Shown here piece by piece: positions 34,160-42,988 of a DNA stretch of 64,000 nucleotides (positions are counted from its first letter, which is position 1; each line of letters begins with the position of its first letter). The DNA lies in contig NZ_LLWQ01000193.1 in NCBI RefSeq assembly GCF_001447385.1, forward strand, positions 62,001 through 126,000. Reading direction: 5' to 3'. Source of the stretch: Paracoccus sp. MKU1 (GTDB lineage: Bacteria; Pseudomonadota; Alphaproteobacteria; Rhodobacterales; Rhodobacteraceae). The notes below the pieces were generated by a model that saw nothing but the letters and a program-made list of their open reading frames with translations, did not search any database and was not told the DNA's origin. A program made the translations under genes and the position numbers.

Positions 34160-35143
34160 ATGCGTCCCGGACCGCGAAACCTGATTACCGATGTCGCCGG
34201 CCTGCGGGTCGGCAATGCCCGCGACGACGCGCTGCGCTCGGGCAGCACGGTGCTGCTGGGCGAGGCGCCCTTCGCCTGCGGCGTCAACGTCATGGGCGGC
34301 GCGCCCGGCACGCGCGAGACCGAGCTGCTGGCCCCCGACAAGCTGGTCGGCGGAGTCGATGCGCTGGTGCTGTCGGGCGGCTCGGCCTTCGGGCTTGCCG
34401 CCTGCGACGGCGTGTCCGACGGGCTGCGCGCCATGGGCCGGGGCTTCCAGATCGGCCCGGTGCGCGTGCCCATCGTGCCCGGCGCCATCGTCTTCGACCT
34501 GCTGAACGGCGGTGACAAGGATTGGGACGCCAACCCCTATCCCGCGCTCGGCCGGGCGGCGCTGGCGGCGGCCGGCGCCGATTTCGCACTTGGCAGCGAA
34601 GGGGCGGGCACCGGCGCGATGACGCATCGCTGGAAGGGCGGACTCGGCTCGGCCTCGGCGGTGCTGGAGGGCGGCATCACCGTCGGCGCGCTGGTGGTGG
34701 TGAATGCGCTGGGATCGGTGACGGCGGGCGAGACCCGGCAGTTCTGGGCCGCGCCGTGGGAGCTTGGGGGCGAGTTCGGCGGGCTGGGCCTCTCCGGTCC
34801 CTACCCCGCCGCGCATGAGCCGAGTCCCATGAAGCGGCTGGGCGAAGCGACGACCATCGCCATCGTCGCCACCGACGCGGCGCTGGACAAGGCCGGGCTG
34901 ACCCGGCTGGCCACGGCGGCGCAGGACGGCATGGCCCGCGCCATCGTGCCTAGCCACACGCCTTTCGACGGCGACCTGGTCTTTGCCGTCTCGACCGGCG
35001 CGAAGCCCCTGCCCGATCCGGCGCTGACACCGTTCCAACTGGGCCATGCCGCGGCCTGCACGCTGGCCCGCGCCATTGCGCGCGGCGTCCATGCGGCAAG
35101 CCCGCGGCCGGGCGACCTGCAACCCTGCTGGCGCGAGGGCTAG
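34160..35143 (+). CDS. P1 (S58, DmpA-like) family peptidase
   Basis: A 327-residue member of the P1/DmpA family (Ntn-hydrolase-like), whose members are aminopeptidases or amidases that self-cleave. RNLITDVAGLRVGNARD is the family start, GGVDALVLSGGSAFGLAACDGV is the most conserved stretch, and VVVNALGSVTAGE lies near the expected cleavage/nucleophile region. ATG 34160 follows GCAGGAGG. The specific substrate is unknown. Its stop is 3 nt from that of the convergent glmS, with no terminator between. Confidence 0.85.
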   Translation: MRPGPRNLITDVAGLRVGNARDDALRSGSTVLLGEAPFACGVNVMGGAPGTRETELLAPDKLVGGVDALVLSGGSAFGLAACDGVSDGLRAMGRGFQIGPVRVPIVPGAIVFDLLNGGDKDWDANPYPALGRAALAAAGADFALGSEGAGTGAMTHRWKGGLGSASAVLEGGITVGALVVVNALGSVTAGETRQFWAAPWELGGEFGGLGLSGPYPAAHEPSPMKRLGEATTIAIVATDAALDKAGLTRLATAAQDGMARAIVPSHTPFDGDLVFAVSTGAKPLPDPALTPFQLGHAAACTLARAIARGVHAASPRPGDLQPCWREG

Positions 35144-35146
35144 GCC

Positions 35147-36964
35147 CTATTCCACCGTCACCGATTTCGCCAGGTTGCGCGGCTGGTCCACATCCGTGCC
35201 CTTGGCGACCGCCGTGTGATAGGCCAGATACTGCATCGGCACGGCGTAAAGGATCGGCTGGAACAGCCCGCCGCCCGAGGGCATGGCCAGCCCGGCGCGC
35301 ATGCCGTGGCCGCCGGCCTCCAGCCCCTCGGCATCCGAGATCAGCAGCACCTGCCCATGCCGCGCCATGACCTCCTGCATGTTCGAGACGGTCTTTTCGA
35401 ACAGCGCGTCGCGCGGCGCCAGCACCACCACCGGCACGTTGCGGTCGATTAGCGCGATGGGCCCGTGCTTCAACTCGCCCGAGGCATAGCCCTCGGCATG
35501 GATATAGCTGAGTTCCTTGAGCTTCAGCGCGCCTTCCAGCGCCACCGGATAAAGCGGACCCCGGCCCAGATACAGCACGTCCTGCGCCTCGGAAAGCCAG
35601 CCGGCCAGGCGGCGGCATTCGTCGCTGACCGCGAGCGCCTGGTTCAGCAGCCCCGGCAGCGCGCGCAGATCGGCCAGATGCGCCGCCAGTTCGGCATCCG
35701 TCAGCCGGCCGCGATCCCGCGCCGCCTTCAGCGCCAGCACCGCCAGCACCGCAAGCTGGCAGGTAAAGGCCTTGGACGAGGCCACGCCCACCTCGATCCC
35801 GGCCAGCGTCGGCAGGGCGATGTCGGCGTCGCGCGCGATGGCCGAGGTGCCGACGTTCACCACCCCCACCGTGCGCGCCACCTTGCTGCGGGCATAGTGC
35901 AGCGCCGCCAGCGTATCCGCCGTCTCGCCCGACTGGCTCACGAAGAGCGCCCAGCTTTGCGGCGAGAGCGGCGGCTCGCGATAGCGGAACTCGGACGCCA
36001 CATCCAGGTCGCAAGGCAGCCCCGCCAGCGATTCGAACCAATAGCGCGCGACATGCGCGGCATAAAAGGCGGTGCCGCAGCCGACCAGCGTCAGCCGGTC
36101 CACCTCGCGGAAGTCCAGCGCCTCGGGCAGCACGATCCGGTCGCCCTTGATGTAATGGTTCAGCGCATCGCCCAGCACCACCGGCTGCTCGGCGATTTCC
36201 TTGGCCATGAAATGCCGGTAGCCGCCCTTGTCGATCTGGGTCGCGCCGACGTCGATTTGCTGGATCTCGCGATTGGCGGGGCGGCCCTCGGCGTCGAAGA
36301 TCTCGGCGCCCGCGCGGCGGAGGATGGCGTGGTCGCCATCCTCCAGATAGGTGATCCGGTCGGTAAAGGGCGCCAGCGCGATGGCGTCCGAACCCAGGAA
36401 CATCTCGCCCTCGCCATGGCCCACGGCCAGCGGGCTGCCCTTGCGGGCGGCGATCATCAGGTCGGGCTCGCCCTCGAACAGGAAGGCCAGCGCAAAGGCG
36501 CCGTCCAGCCGCGCCAGCACCGCCCGCGCCGCCGTCACCGGATCCATGCCCTGCCCCATGTGCCAGGCGGCCAGCAGCGCCACGGTCTCGGTATCGGTCT
36601 GCGATTCCGGCTGCAAGCCCAGCGCCACCACCTCGTCGCGCAATTCGCGAAAATTCTCGATGATGCCGTTATGAACGACGGCAACCGGCCCGCGGCGATG
36701 CGGATGCGCGTTGGCCTCGGTCGCCGCGCCGTGGGTGGCCCAGCGGGTATGGCCGATGCCGGCATGGCCGGTCAGCGGATCATGCACCAGCCGGTCGGAC
36801 AGGTTCACCAGCTTGCCCACCGCGCGGCGGCGGTCCAGACGCCCCGAGGCATCCACCGTCGCCACCCCGGCGCTGTCATAGCCGCGATATTCCAGCCGCT
36901 TCAGCGCCTCGACCAGCTGGGGCGAGACCTCGTGATTGCCGAGGATTCCGATGATGCCGCACAT
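35147..36964 (-). CDS. glmS: glutamine-fructose-6-phosphate aminotransferase
   Basis: A 605-residue enzyme making glucosamine-6-phosphate, the first step to UDP-GlcNAc. The N-terminal glutaminase domain begins MCGIIGILGNHEVSP with the catalytic Cys2 and has EYRGYDSAGVAT and HTRWATHGAATEANAHPH. Two SIS isomerase domains follow (VSQSGETADTLAAL, ASSKAFTCQLAVL). It ends LAKSVTVE, as in other GlmS proteins. It follows glmU with a 3-nt gap, and its ribosome site AAGGGGAA lies inside the end of glmU. Confidence 0.96.
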   Translation of the reverse strand: MCGIIGILGNHEVSPQLVEALKRLEYRGYDSAGVATVDASGRLDRRRAVGKLVNLSDRLVHDPLTGHAGIGHTRWATHGAATEANAHPHRRGPVAVVHNGIIENFRELRDEVVALGLQPESQTDTETVALLAAWHMGQGMDPVTAARAVLARLDGAFALAFLFEGEPDLMIAARKGSPLAVGHGEGEMFLGSDAIALAPFTDRITYLEDGDHAILRRAGAEIFDAEGRPANREIQQIDVGATQIDKGGYRHFMAKEIAEQPVVLGDALNHYIKGDRIVLPEALDFREVDRLTLVGCGTAFYAAHVARYWFESLAGLPCDLDVASEFRYREPPLSPQSWALFVSQSGETADTLAALHYARSKVARTVGVVNVGTSAIARDADIALPTLAGIEVGVASSKAFTCQLAVLAVLALKAARDRGRLTDAELAAHLADLRALPGLLNQALAVSDECRRLAGWLSEAQDVLYLGRGPLYPVALEGALKLKELSYIHAEGYASGELKHGPIALIDRNVPVVVLAPRDALFEKTVSNMQEVMARHGQVLLISDAEGLEAGGHGMRAGLAMPSGGGLFQPILYAVPMQYLAYHTAVAKGTDVDQPRNLAKSVTVE

Positions 36965-36967
36965 GGG

Positions 36968-38308
36968 TCAGTTCCCCTTCTTCTGGCGCAGGGCCTGCAT
37001 CAGCCGCGTGGCAAGCCCGGGCTTGGTGACCTGGCGCGCGCGTCCCAGCGCCAGCGCATCGTCCGGCACGTCCTCGGTGATGACCGAGCCCGAGCCGGTC
37101 ATCGCCCGCGCCCCCACCCGCACCGGCGCGACCAGCATGGTGTCCGAGCCGATGAAGGCATGGGCGCCGATCTCGGTCCGGTGCTTGCCGACGCCGTCGT
37201 AATTGCAGGTGATGGTGCCGGCGCCGATATTCGTGGCCTCGCCGATATGGGCGTCGCCCAGATAGGTCAGGTGGCCGACCTTGACGCCCTCGTCCAGCAC
37301 GGCGTTCTTGATCTCGACGAAATTGCCGACATGCACGTCGCCGCCCAGCTCAGCGCCGGGACGCAGCCGGGCGAAAGGGCCAACCGTGGCGCCGGCGCTG
37401 ACATGGCAACCTTCCAGATGGCAGAAGGGCAGGATCTCGGCGCCGCTTTCGACGGTCACGCCGGGGCCGAAGACCACGTTCTGCCCGATCACCGCGTCGC
37501 GGCCGATGCAGGTGTCGAGCGCGAACCAGACCGTCGCCGGATCGCTCAGCGTCACGCCGTCCTCCAGCGCCCGGGCGCGGGCGCGGGCCTGGAAAGCGGC
37601 CTCGGCCTGCGCCAGTTCGGCGCGGGTGTTGATGCCCAGCGTCTCGGATTCGTCGCAGGTCACCACCTCGACCCGGTGGCCGGCGGCGCGGGCCAGTTCG
37701 GGAATGTCGGTCAGGTAGTATTCGCCCGCCGCGTTGCGGTTGCCGATCCGGGGCAGAAATTCGCGCAACAGCGCCGCATCCGCCGCCAGCACGCCGGAAT
37801 TGACCAGGCGGATGGCGCGCGTCGCCTCGTCGGCGTCCTTGTATTCGACGATGCGCTCCAGCCCCTCGGGGCCGGTGACCAGCCGGCCGTAGCGGCCGGG
37901 ATCGGCGGCCTCGAAGCCCAGCACCACCACGTCGGCGGCATGGCTGGCAAGATTGGCCAGCGTCTCCTCGCCGATGAAGGGGGTGTCGCCGTAAAGCACG
38001 ATCACCCGACCCTCGAACCCTTTCAGCAGCGGCATGGCCTGGCGCACGGCATGGGCGGTGCCGAGCTGCTCTTCCTGCAGGGCGAGGCGCGCCTCGGGGT
38101 CCAGCTTCGCCACCGCCTTGGCTACCGCCTCGGCGCCATGGCCGGCGACCACGATCACCTCTTCGGGTTCCAGCAGGCGGCCGGTGGCCAGCGCGTGCCC
38201 GACCAGCGGCACGCCGCCCAGCCGGTGCAGCACCTTGGGCAGGTCCGACTGCATGCGGCTGCCCTGTCCGGCGGCCAGCACGATCAGCGCGACGGGTTTC
38301 TCGGTCAT
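36968..38308 (-). CDS. glmU: bifunctional GlmU (GlcNAc-1-P uridyltransferase / GlcN-1-P acetyltransferase)
   Basis: A 446-residue bifunctional enzyme. The N-terminal uridyltransferase has VLAAGQGSRMQSDLPKVLH and later YGDTPFIGEETL. From residue about 240 the left-handed beta-helix of hexapeptide repeats runs to FIGSDTMLVAPVRVG, with NFVEIKNAVLDEG and YLGDAHIGEATNIGAGT forming the acetyltransferase site. It leads the glmU-glmS unit and supplies UDP-GlcNAc for peptidoglycan and lipid A. AGAGGGCAGAG precedes ATG 38308. Confidence 0.96.
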   Translation of the reverse strand: MTEKPVALIVLAAGQGSRMQSDLPKVLHRLGGVPLVGHALATGRLLEPEEVIVVAGHGAEAVAKAVAKLDPEARLALQEEQLGTAHAVRQAMPLLKGFEGRVIVLYGDTPFIGEETLANLASHAADVVVLGFEAADPGRYGRLVTGPEGLERIVEYKDADEATRAIRLVNSGVLAADAALLREFLPRIGNRNAAGEYYLTDIPELARAAGHRVEVVTCDESETLGINTRAELAQAEAAFQARARARALEDGVTLSDPATVWFALDTCIGRDAVIGQNVVFGPGVTVESGAEILPFCHLEGCHVSAGATVGPFARLRPGAELGGDVHVGNFVEIKNAVLDEGVKVGHLTYLGDAHIGEATNIGAGTITCNYDGVGKHRTEIGAHAFIGSDTMLVAPVRVGARAMTGSGSVITEDVPDDALALGRARQVTKPGLATRLMQALRQKKGN

Positions 38309-38412
38309 CTCTGCCCTCTTGCCTGTTCCTTATCCTTGCCGGGCGTTCTACCTAGAGGGCGGCGGTCGGGAAAGGCCCCGGCGGATCAAACATCTTGACG
38401 GAAGGTTACAGC

Positions 38413-39087
38413 ATGGCGGGAACGGTGGTCTTCGATCTGGACGGCACGCTGGCCGATACATCCGGCGACCTGATCGCGGCGGCCAATGCCTGCTTCCATG
38501 CCCGCGGCCTGGGCGCATTGCTGGACCCCATCGAGGACGCGCTGATCGCCTTTCACGGCGGCCGCGCCATGCTGCGCGCGGGCTATGCGCGGCTGCCCGG
38601 CGACAGGCTGCTGCCGCCCGGCGCCGAGGACGAGGATTATCCGCGCCTGCTGGGTCATTACGGCGAGGCGATCGCCATCCACACCCGGCTCTATCCCGGG
38701 GCCCAGGCGGCGCTGGACCGGCTGGCCGAGGCCGGCCACCGGCTGGCGGTCTGCACCAACAAGCCCGCCGCGCTGGCCGAGACGCTGCTGCGCGAACTGG
38801 GCATCCGCGACCGGTTCGCGGCCATGATCGGCGCCGACACGCTGCCGGTGCGCAAGCCCGATCCCCGCCCCTATCAGGCCGCGGTCGAAACGGCGGGCGG
38901 CAAGGTGGCGCAATCCTTCCTGGTCGGCGATACCGAGACCGACCGCAGGACCGCCGCCGCGGCCGGTGTCAAGGTCGCGCTGGTAGCCTTCGGCCCCGAG
39001 GGCGAGGCGCTGCGCCGCCTTGCGCCCGAGGCGATGCTGGCGCATTTCGACGACCTGCCGGAACTGGCCGCCGACTGGCTGGCCTGA
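38413..39087 (+). CDS. gph: HAD phosphatase, phosphoglycolate phosphatase-like
   Basis: A 224-residue HAD-superfamily hydrolase. Motif I is VVFDLDGTLADTSGDL with the nucleophile Asp, motif II AVCTNKPAALAE, motif III RKPDPRPY and motif IV FLVGDTETDRRTA. Length and cap type fit Gph, which detoxifies 2-phosphoglycolate, but other sugar phosphates are possible. ATG 38413 is preferred over a TTG at 38395 because GGAAGG lies 8 nt before it. It is divergent from glmU and convergent with bfr. Confidence 0.82.
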   Translation: MAGTVVFDLDGTLADTSGDLIAAANACFHARGLGALLDPIEDALIAFHGGRAMLRAGYARLPGDRLLPPGAEDEDYPRLLGHYGEAIAIHTRLYPGAQAALDRLAEAGHRLAVCTNKPAALAETLLRELGIRDRFAAMIGADTLPVRKPDPRPYQAAVETAGGKVAQSFLVGDTETDRRTAAAAGVKVALVAFGPEGEALRRLAPEAMLAHFDDLPELAADWLA

Positions 39088-39098
39088 ACGGCTGGGCC

Positions 39099-39127
39099 AA
39101 AATTAAAGGGGGCCGCCAAGGGCCCCC
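39099..39127 (-). terminator. intrinsic terminator of the bfd-bfr unit
   Basis: GGGGGCC (39108-39114) pairs with GGCCCCC (39121-39127) across a 6-nt loop. On the minus strand the stem is followed by TTTAATTTT (39099-39107), so it terminates bfr transcription. It also lies downstream of gph and may block its transcripts. Confidence 0.8.
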
Positions 39128-39160
39128 TGATGCGTGCGTTTGCCACAGGCTTGTCCGGCC

Positions 39161-39646
39161 CTATTCGGCCTCGTCGGCGGATTTGGCGTTGAGCTGGCCG
39201 TAATTCTGCGCCCCGATCTCTTCGTAAAGGCCCAGCTGGGTTTCGAGGAAGTCGATATGCCCCTCCTCGTCGGTCAGCAGCGAATCGAACAGGTTCTTGC
39301 TGACGTAATCGCCGACCTTGTCGCAATATTCCCGCGCCTCGATGTAAAGGGTGCGGGCGTCGTATTCGGCCGCCAGGTCGGATTCCAGCGTTTCCTTGAG
39401 GTTCTGGCCGATCCGCAGCGGATCCAGCTTTTGCAGGTTCGGATGCCCCTCCAGGAAGATGATTCGCTGGATCAGCCGATCCGCGTGATGCATTTCCTCA
39501 ATGGATTCGCCGCGGGATTTGTCGGCGATCTTGCCGTAGCCCCAATCCTCTTGCAGGCGATAATGCAACCAATACTGGCTGACCGCGGTGAGTTCAGACC
39601 GTAGCGCTGCGTTGAGATACTCGATGACCTTTGCGTCGCCCTTCAT
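39161..39646 (-). CDS. bfr: bacterioferritin
   Basis: A 161-residue 24-mer iron-storage protein. The start [19 protein letters not shown] and [13 protein letters not shown] match the family. Ferroxidase ligands are visible: E18 in RSELT, E51 and H54 in IEEMHHADR with Met52 as the haem ligand, E94 in AAEYDAR, and E127 and H130 in [10 protein letters not shown]. The ribosome site AGGGG precedes ATG 39646, which lies inside bfd (53-nt overlap in another frame). Bfd-Bfr pairs load and release iron. Confidence 0.96.
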   Translation of the reverse strand: MKGDAKVIEYLNAALRSELTAVSQYWLHYRLQEDWGYGKIADKSRGESIEEMHHADRLIQRIIFLEGHPNLQKLDPLRIGQNLKETLESDLAAEYDARTLYIEAREYCDKVGDYVSKNLFDSLLTDEEGHIDFLETQLGLYEEIGAQNYGQLNAKSADEAE

Positions 39647-39884
39647 GGCTTACCCCTGTGCGGTTGGCTTTCAGCCCCCGCAGGATGGGGGGCACAGCCA
39701 GATTATCGCATCCGCGCATGGTGTCCAGAAACAAAGGCATACAGCCCCCGCAGTCGGCGCGTTTGCCGAGTGCGTGATAGATCTTGCCGGGGGTGATGAT
39801 CGTCTCGGGGTCCGCAGCACGCATCCAGTCAATGGCGGCCTTGATGTCGTAGTCCGAGATCTGGGTGCAGTGGCAGACGATCAT
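39594..39884 (-). CDS. bfd: bacterioferritin-associated [2Fe-2S] ferredoxin
   Basis: A 96-residue [2Fe-2S] protein that reduces the bacterioferritin core to release iron. The cluster cysteines are C4 and C6 (MIVCHCTQ) and C45 and C48 (ADCGGCMP), the CxC...CxxC pattern of Bfd. The C-terminal tail after ILRGLKANR is basic and encoded in the part that overlaps bfr by 53 nt. AAGGTGAG precedes the ATG. A dyad at 39909-39930 upstream is a candidate iron-responsive operator. Confidence 0.9.
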   Translation of the reverse strand: MIVCHCTQISDYDIKAAIDWMRAADPETIITPGKIYHALGKRADCGGCMPLFLDTMRGCDNLAVPPILRGLKANRTGVSHEGRRKGHRVSQRSATV

Positions 39885-39908
39885 TTACTCACCTTCGGTT
39901 GGCCAAAA

Positions 39909-39930
39909 CTTACCCATTTCCTCGGATAAG
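39909..39930 (-). promoter_or_regulatory. inverted repeat upstream of bfd, candidate iron-regulator operator
   Basis: CTTACCC-attttcctc-type dyad: CTTACCC (39909-39915), 8-nt spacer, GGATAAG (39924-39930), with 6 of 7 positions symmetric. It sits 25-46 nt upstream of the bfd start, where a repressor or activator would act. Irr, RirA or another iron regulator is possible; the sequence alone does not say which. Confidence 0.4.
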
Positions 39931-40005
39931 TAAAGCCTGAGTTTTTCACTTTGTGATGACCGCCCGCCTTGACGCCCCCCGGCAGCCCGGACACAACCTA
40001 AGCCC

Positions 40006-41061
40006 ATGAAGCTGGACGATTTCGACTTTCACCTGCCCGAGACGCTGATCGCGACCCGCCCGGCACGGCCGCGCTCCTCGGCGCGGCTGCTGCTGGCCCA
40101 GGGCGATTCGATTCGCGACCTGCATGTGCGCGACCTGACCGATCTGCTGGGGTCGGGCGATCTGCTGGTGCTGAACGACACCAAGGTCATCCCGGCGCGG
40201 CTGAACGGCACGCGCGCGCGCCAGACCCCGCAGGGCGAGGCGGTGGCGAAGGTCGAGGTTACGCTGCTGGAGCCCGTGGCCGATGGCTGGAAGGCGCTGG
40301 CCAAGCCGCTGCGCAAGCTGAAGCCGGGCGAGGTGATCCGCTTCGGCACGGCGCTGTCCGCCGAGGTGGCCGAGATCGCCGGGGGCGAGCTGACCCTGCG
40401 CTTCGACGCCACGGGCGAGGCGTTCGACGCCGCGCTGGCGCAGGTCGGCGCCATGCCGCTGCCGCCCTATATCGCCGCGCTGCGCGCCCCGGACGAGGCC
40501 GACCGCCAGGACTACCAGACCGTCTGGGCGCGGCGCTCGGGCGCCGTCGCCGCCCCGACCGCCAGCCTGCATTTCGACGACGCCCTGCTGGAGCGGCTGG
40601 CGGCCAGGGGCGTGCGCTTCGCCCATGTCACCCTGCATGTCGGCGCCGGCACCTTCCTGCCGGTCAAGGTTCAGGACGTGACCACTCACAAGATGCACGG
40701 CGAATGGGGCGAGGTCACGCCCGAGGCCGCCGCAGCGATCAACGCCACCCGCGCCGCCGGCGGACGGGTGATCCCGGTCGGCACCACGGCGCTGCGGCTG
40801 ATCGAATCGGCGGCGGCCGAGGACGGCACCGTGCATCCCTTCCAGGGCGTTACCGAGATCTTCATCTATCCGAGCTATCGCTTTCGCGTGACGGATGCCC
40901 TGATGACCAATTTCCACCTGCCGAAATCGACTCTGCTGATGCTGGTCAGCGCCCTGATGGGCCAGGACCGCATCCGCAGCATCTATCGCCATGCGGTGGA
41001 ATCGGGCTATCGCTTCTTCAGCTATGGCGATGCCTCCCTGCTGATACCGAAGGATCCGTGA
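40006..41061 (+). CDS. queA: S-adenosylmethionine:tRNA ribosyltransferase-isomerase
   Basis: A 351-residue enzyme of queuosine synthesis that makes epoxyqueuosine on tRNA. The start [58 protein letters not shown] and [18 protein letters not shown] are all QueA signatures. Length is normal. The stop overlaps the MFS transporter start by one base. No other que gene is visible nearby. Confidence 0.95.
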   Translation: MKLDDFDFHLPETLIATRPARPRSSARLLLAQGDSIRDLHVRDLTDLLGSGDLLVLNDTKVIPARLNGTRARQTPQGEAVAKVEVTLLEPVADGWKALAKPLRKLKPGEVIRFGTALSAEVAEIAGGELTLRFDATGEAFDAALAQVGAMPLPPYIAALRAPDEADRQDYQTVWARRSGAVAAPTASLHFDDALLERLAARGVRFAHVTLHVGAGTFLPVKVQDVTTHKMHGEWGEVTPEAAAAINATRAAGGRVIPVGTTALRLIESAAAEDGTVHPFQGVTEIFIYPSYRFRVTDALMTNFHLPKSTLLMLVSALMGQDRIRSIYRHAVESGYRFFSYGDASLLIPKDP

Positions 41062-42305
41062 TGCTGACCGTGCTGCGCACCACCTGGCCGTTGCTTCTGG
41101 GCATTCTGCTCTTGATGGTCGGGAACGGCATGCAGGGCACGCTTCTGGGCATCCGCGGCAAGATCGAGGATATTTCGACCGGCCAGATGTCGGTGGTGAT
41201 GGCGGCCTATTTCGGCGGCTTCCTGCTGGGCTCGCGCGTGGTGCCGGAACTGATCCGCAAGGTCGGCCATGTCCGGGTCTTTGCCGCGTTGGGATCGCTG
41301 ATCTCCTCGGTGCTGATCCTCTATGCGGCGGCGCCGCATTGGATCTCCTGGTCACTGATGCGGCTGCTGATCGGCTTCTGCTTCTCGGGCGTCTACATCA
41401 CCGCGGAAAGCTGGCTGAACGCCGGCACCACCAACGAGACCCGCGGCCAGGCCATGTCGGCCTATATGATCATGCAGATGCTGGGCATCATCTCGGCGCA
41501 GCTGCTGATCAACACGGCGGACCCGGCCGGCTACCTGCTGTTCGTGATTCCCTCGGTCCTGGTCAGCCTGTCCTTCCTGCCGATCCTGCTCTCGACCCAG
41601 CCCGCGCCGCAATTCTCCACCCTGAAGCGCATGAGCTTCGGCAGCCTGTTCCGCGTCTCGCCGCTGGGCTGCATCGGCATCTTCCTGATGGGCGGGGTAT
41701 TCTCGGCGCTGTTCGGTATGGCCTCGGTCTGGGGCTCGACCAAGGGGCTCTCGGTGCGCGAGATCTCGGCCTTCGTCGCTGCGATCTATGCCGGCGGGCT
41801 GCTCCTGCAATATCCGATCGGCTGGCTTTCCGACCATGGCGACCGGCGCGTCATCGTGCTAGGGTTGTCGGTGCTGGGCGCGGTGGTCAGCCTGGCCACG
41901 GTAACGCTGCAACCCGGCATCTGGGGCCTGATCCTGGCGGCGGCGCTGATCGGCGGCGTGGCCAATCCGGTCTATTCGCTGCTCTTGGCCTATACCAACG
42001 ACTTTCTGGACAGCAGCGACATGGCCGCCGCCTCGGCCGGGCTCTTGTTCATCAACGGCGTCGGCGCCATGGCCGGGCCGCTCATCACCGGCTGGTTGAT
42101 GTCGCTGCTGGGTCCGGACGGGTTCTGGGTCTATATCGGCCTGCTGCTGGCGGTGCTGGCCTTCTATGCCGGCTGGCGCCGCACCCGCCGCCCGACCCCG
42201 GTTCTGGACCAGAGCTTCGCCATCATCGCCCCCTCGGCCACGCCGGTCGCGGTCGAGGCAGCGCTGGAGACCGCCAGCTCCGACGACGAGGACAAGCCCG
42301 CCTGA
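41061..42305 (+). CDS. MFS transporter (YcaD-like)
   Basis: A 414-residue major facilitator with about 12 hydrophobic helices and a hydrophilic C-terminal tail of about 35 residues (ending SSDDEDKPA). Helix 1 is LLLGILLLMVGNGMQGTLLG, and SRVVPELIRKVGHVRVF and GWLSDHGDRRVIVLG resemble the MFS loop motif A after helices 2 and 8. YcaD-type transporters have no agreed substrate. The start ATG 41061 overlaps the queA stop by one base (TGATG), so they are coupled. Confidence 0.87.
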   Translation: MLTVLRTTWPLLLGILLLMVGNGMQGTLLGIRGKIEDISTGQMSVVMAAYFGGFLLGSRVVPELIRKVGHVRVFAALGSLISSVLILYAAAPHWISWSLMRLLIGFCFSGVYITAESWLNAGTTNETRGQAMSAYMIMQMLGIISAQLLINTADPAGYLLFVIPSVLVSLSFLPILLSTQPAPQFSTLKRMSFGSLFRVSPLGCIGIFLMGGVFSALFGMASVWGSTKGLSVREISAFVAAIYAGGLLLQYPIGWLSDHGDRRVIVLGLSVLGAVVSLATVTLQPGIWGLILAAALIGGVANPVYSLLLAYTNDFLDSSDMAAASAGLLFINGVGAMAGPLITGWLMSLLGPDGFWVYIGLLLAVLAFYAGWRRTRRPTPVLDQSFAIIAPSATPVAVEAALETASSDDEDKPA

Positions 42306-42361
42306 CGGCTTGCGGCTGGCGGCCGGCTCTGCAACCATCCGGGAAAACGGAGGACAAAGCC

Positions 42362-42943
42362 ATGACCGACGCCGCGACACCCGAGGAGATCAACCGCTTC
42401 TGGCTCGACGAGATCGGCGAGAAGGGCTGGTATATCCGCTCGGATGCGGTGGACGAAACCATCCGCCGGCGCTTCCAGCCCAGTTGGGAGCGCGCCGCCG
42501 ATCTGGTGCCCGGCTGGGCCACCACGCCCGAGGGGATGCTGGCCGGGCTGATCCTCACCGACCAGTTCCCCCGCAACATGTTCCGCGAGGATGCCCGTGC
42601 CTTCGCCACCGACCCCCTGGCGCGCAGCCTCGCCCGCGAGGCCGTCGAGAGCGGCCTTCACCTGCGCATCGAACCGCCCGCCCGGCAATTCGTCTATCTG
42701 CCCTTCGAGCATTCCGAGGACCTGGCCGACCAGGAGCGCGCGGTCAGCCTGTTCGCCGAATTCATGCCCGGCGAGAACCTGCGCCATGCCGAATTGCACC
42801 GCGACGCCATCGCCAAATTCGGCCGCTTCCCCTGGCGCAATGCGGCGCTGAACCGCGTGCCCACGCCGGCGGAAATCCGCGTCATGGAGGCCGGCGGCTA
42901 TGGTGCGCTGGTCTCGGGCAAGCTGTCGCTTGCTGACGTCTGA
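42362..42943 (+). CDS. DUF924 family protein
   Basis: A 193-residue soluble all-helical protein. The DUF924 signature parts are EEINRFWLDEIGEKGWY at the start, GMLAGLILTDQFPRNMFR, VYLPFEHSEDLADQ and FPWRNAALNR near the end. The family has a TPR-like fold and no known activity. Start ATG 42362 follows GGAGGACAAAGCC. It probably shares a transcript with the MFS gene (56-nt gap). Confidence 0.86.
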   Translation: MTDAATPEEINRFWLDEIGEKGWYIRSDAVDETIRRRFQPSWERAADLVPGWATTPEGMLAGLILTDQFPRNMFREDARAFATDPLARSLAREAVESGLHLRIEPPARQFVYLPFEHSEDLADQERAVSLFAEFMPGENLRHAELHRDAIAKFGRFPWRNAALNRVPTPAEIRVMEAGGYGALVSGKLSLADV

Positions 42944-42988
42944 AAATTGGTTTAACGCTGAACTATCTTTTCTGATAGGGGGACATCC

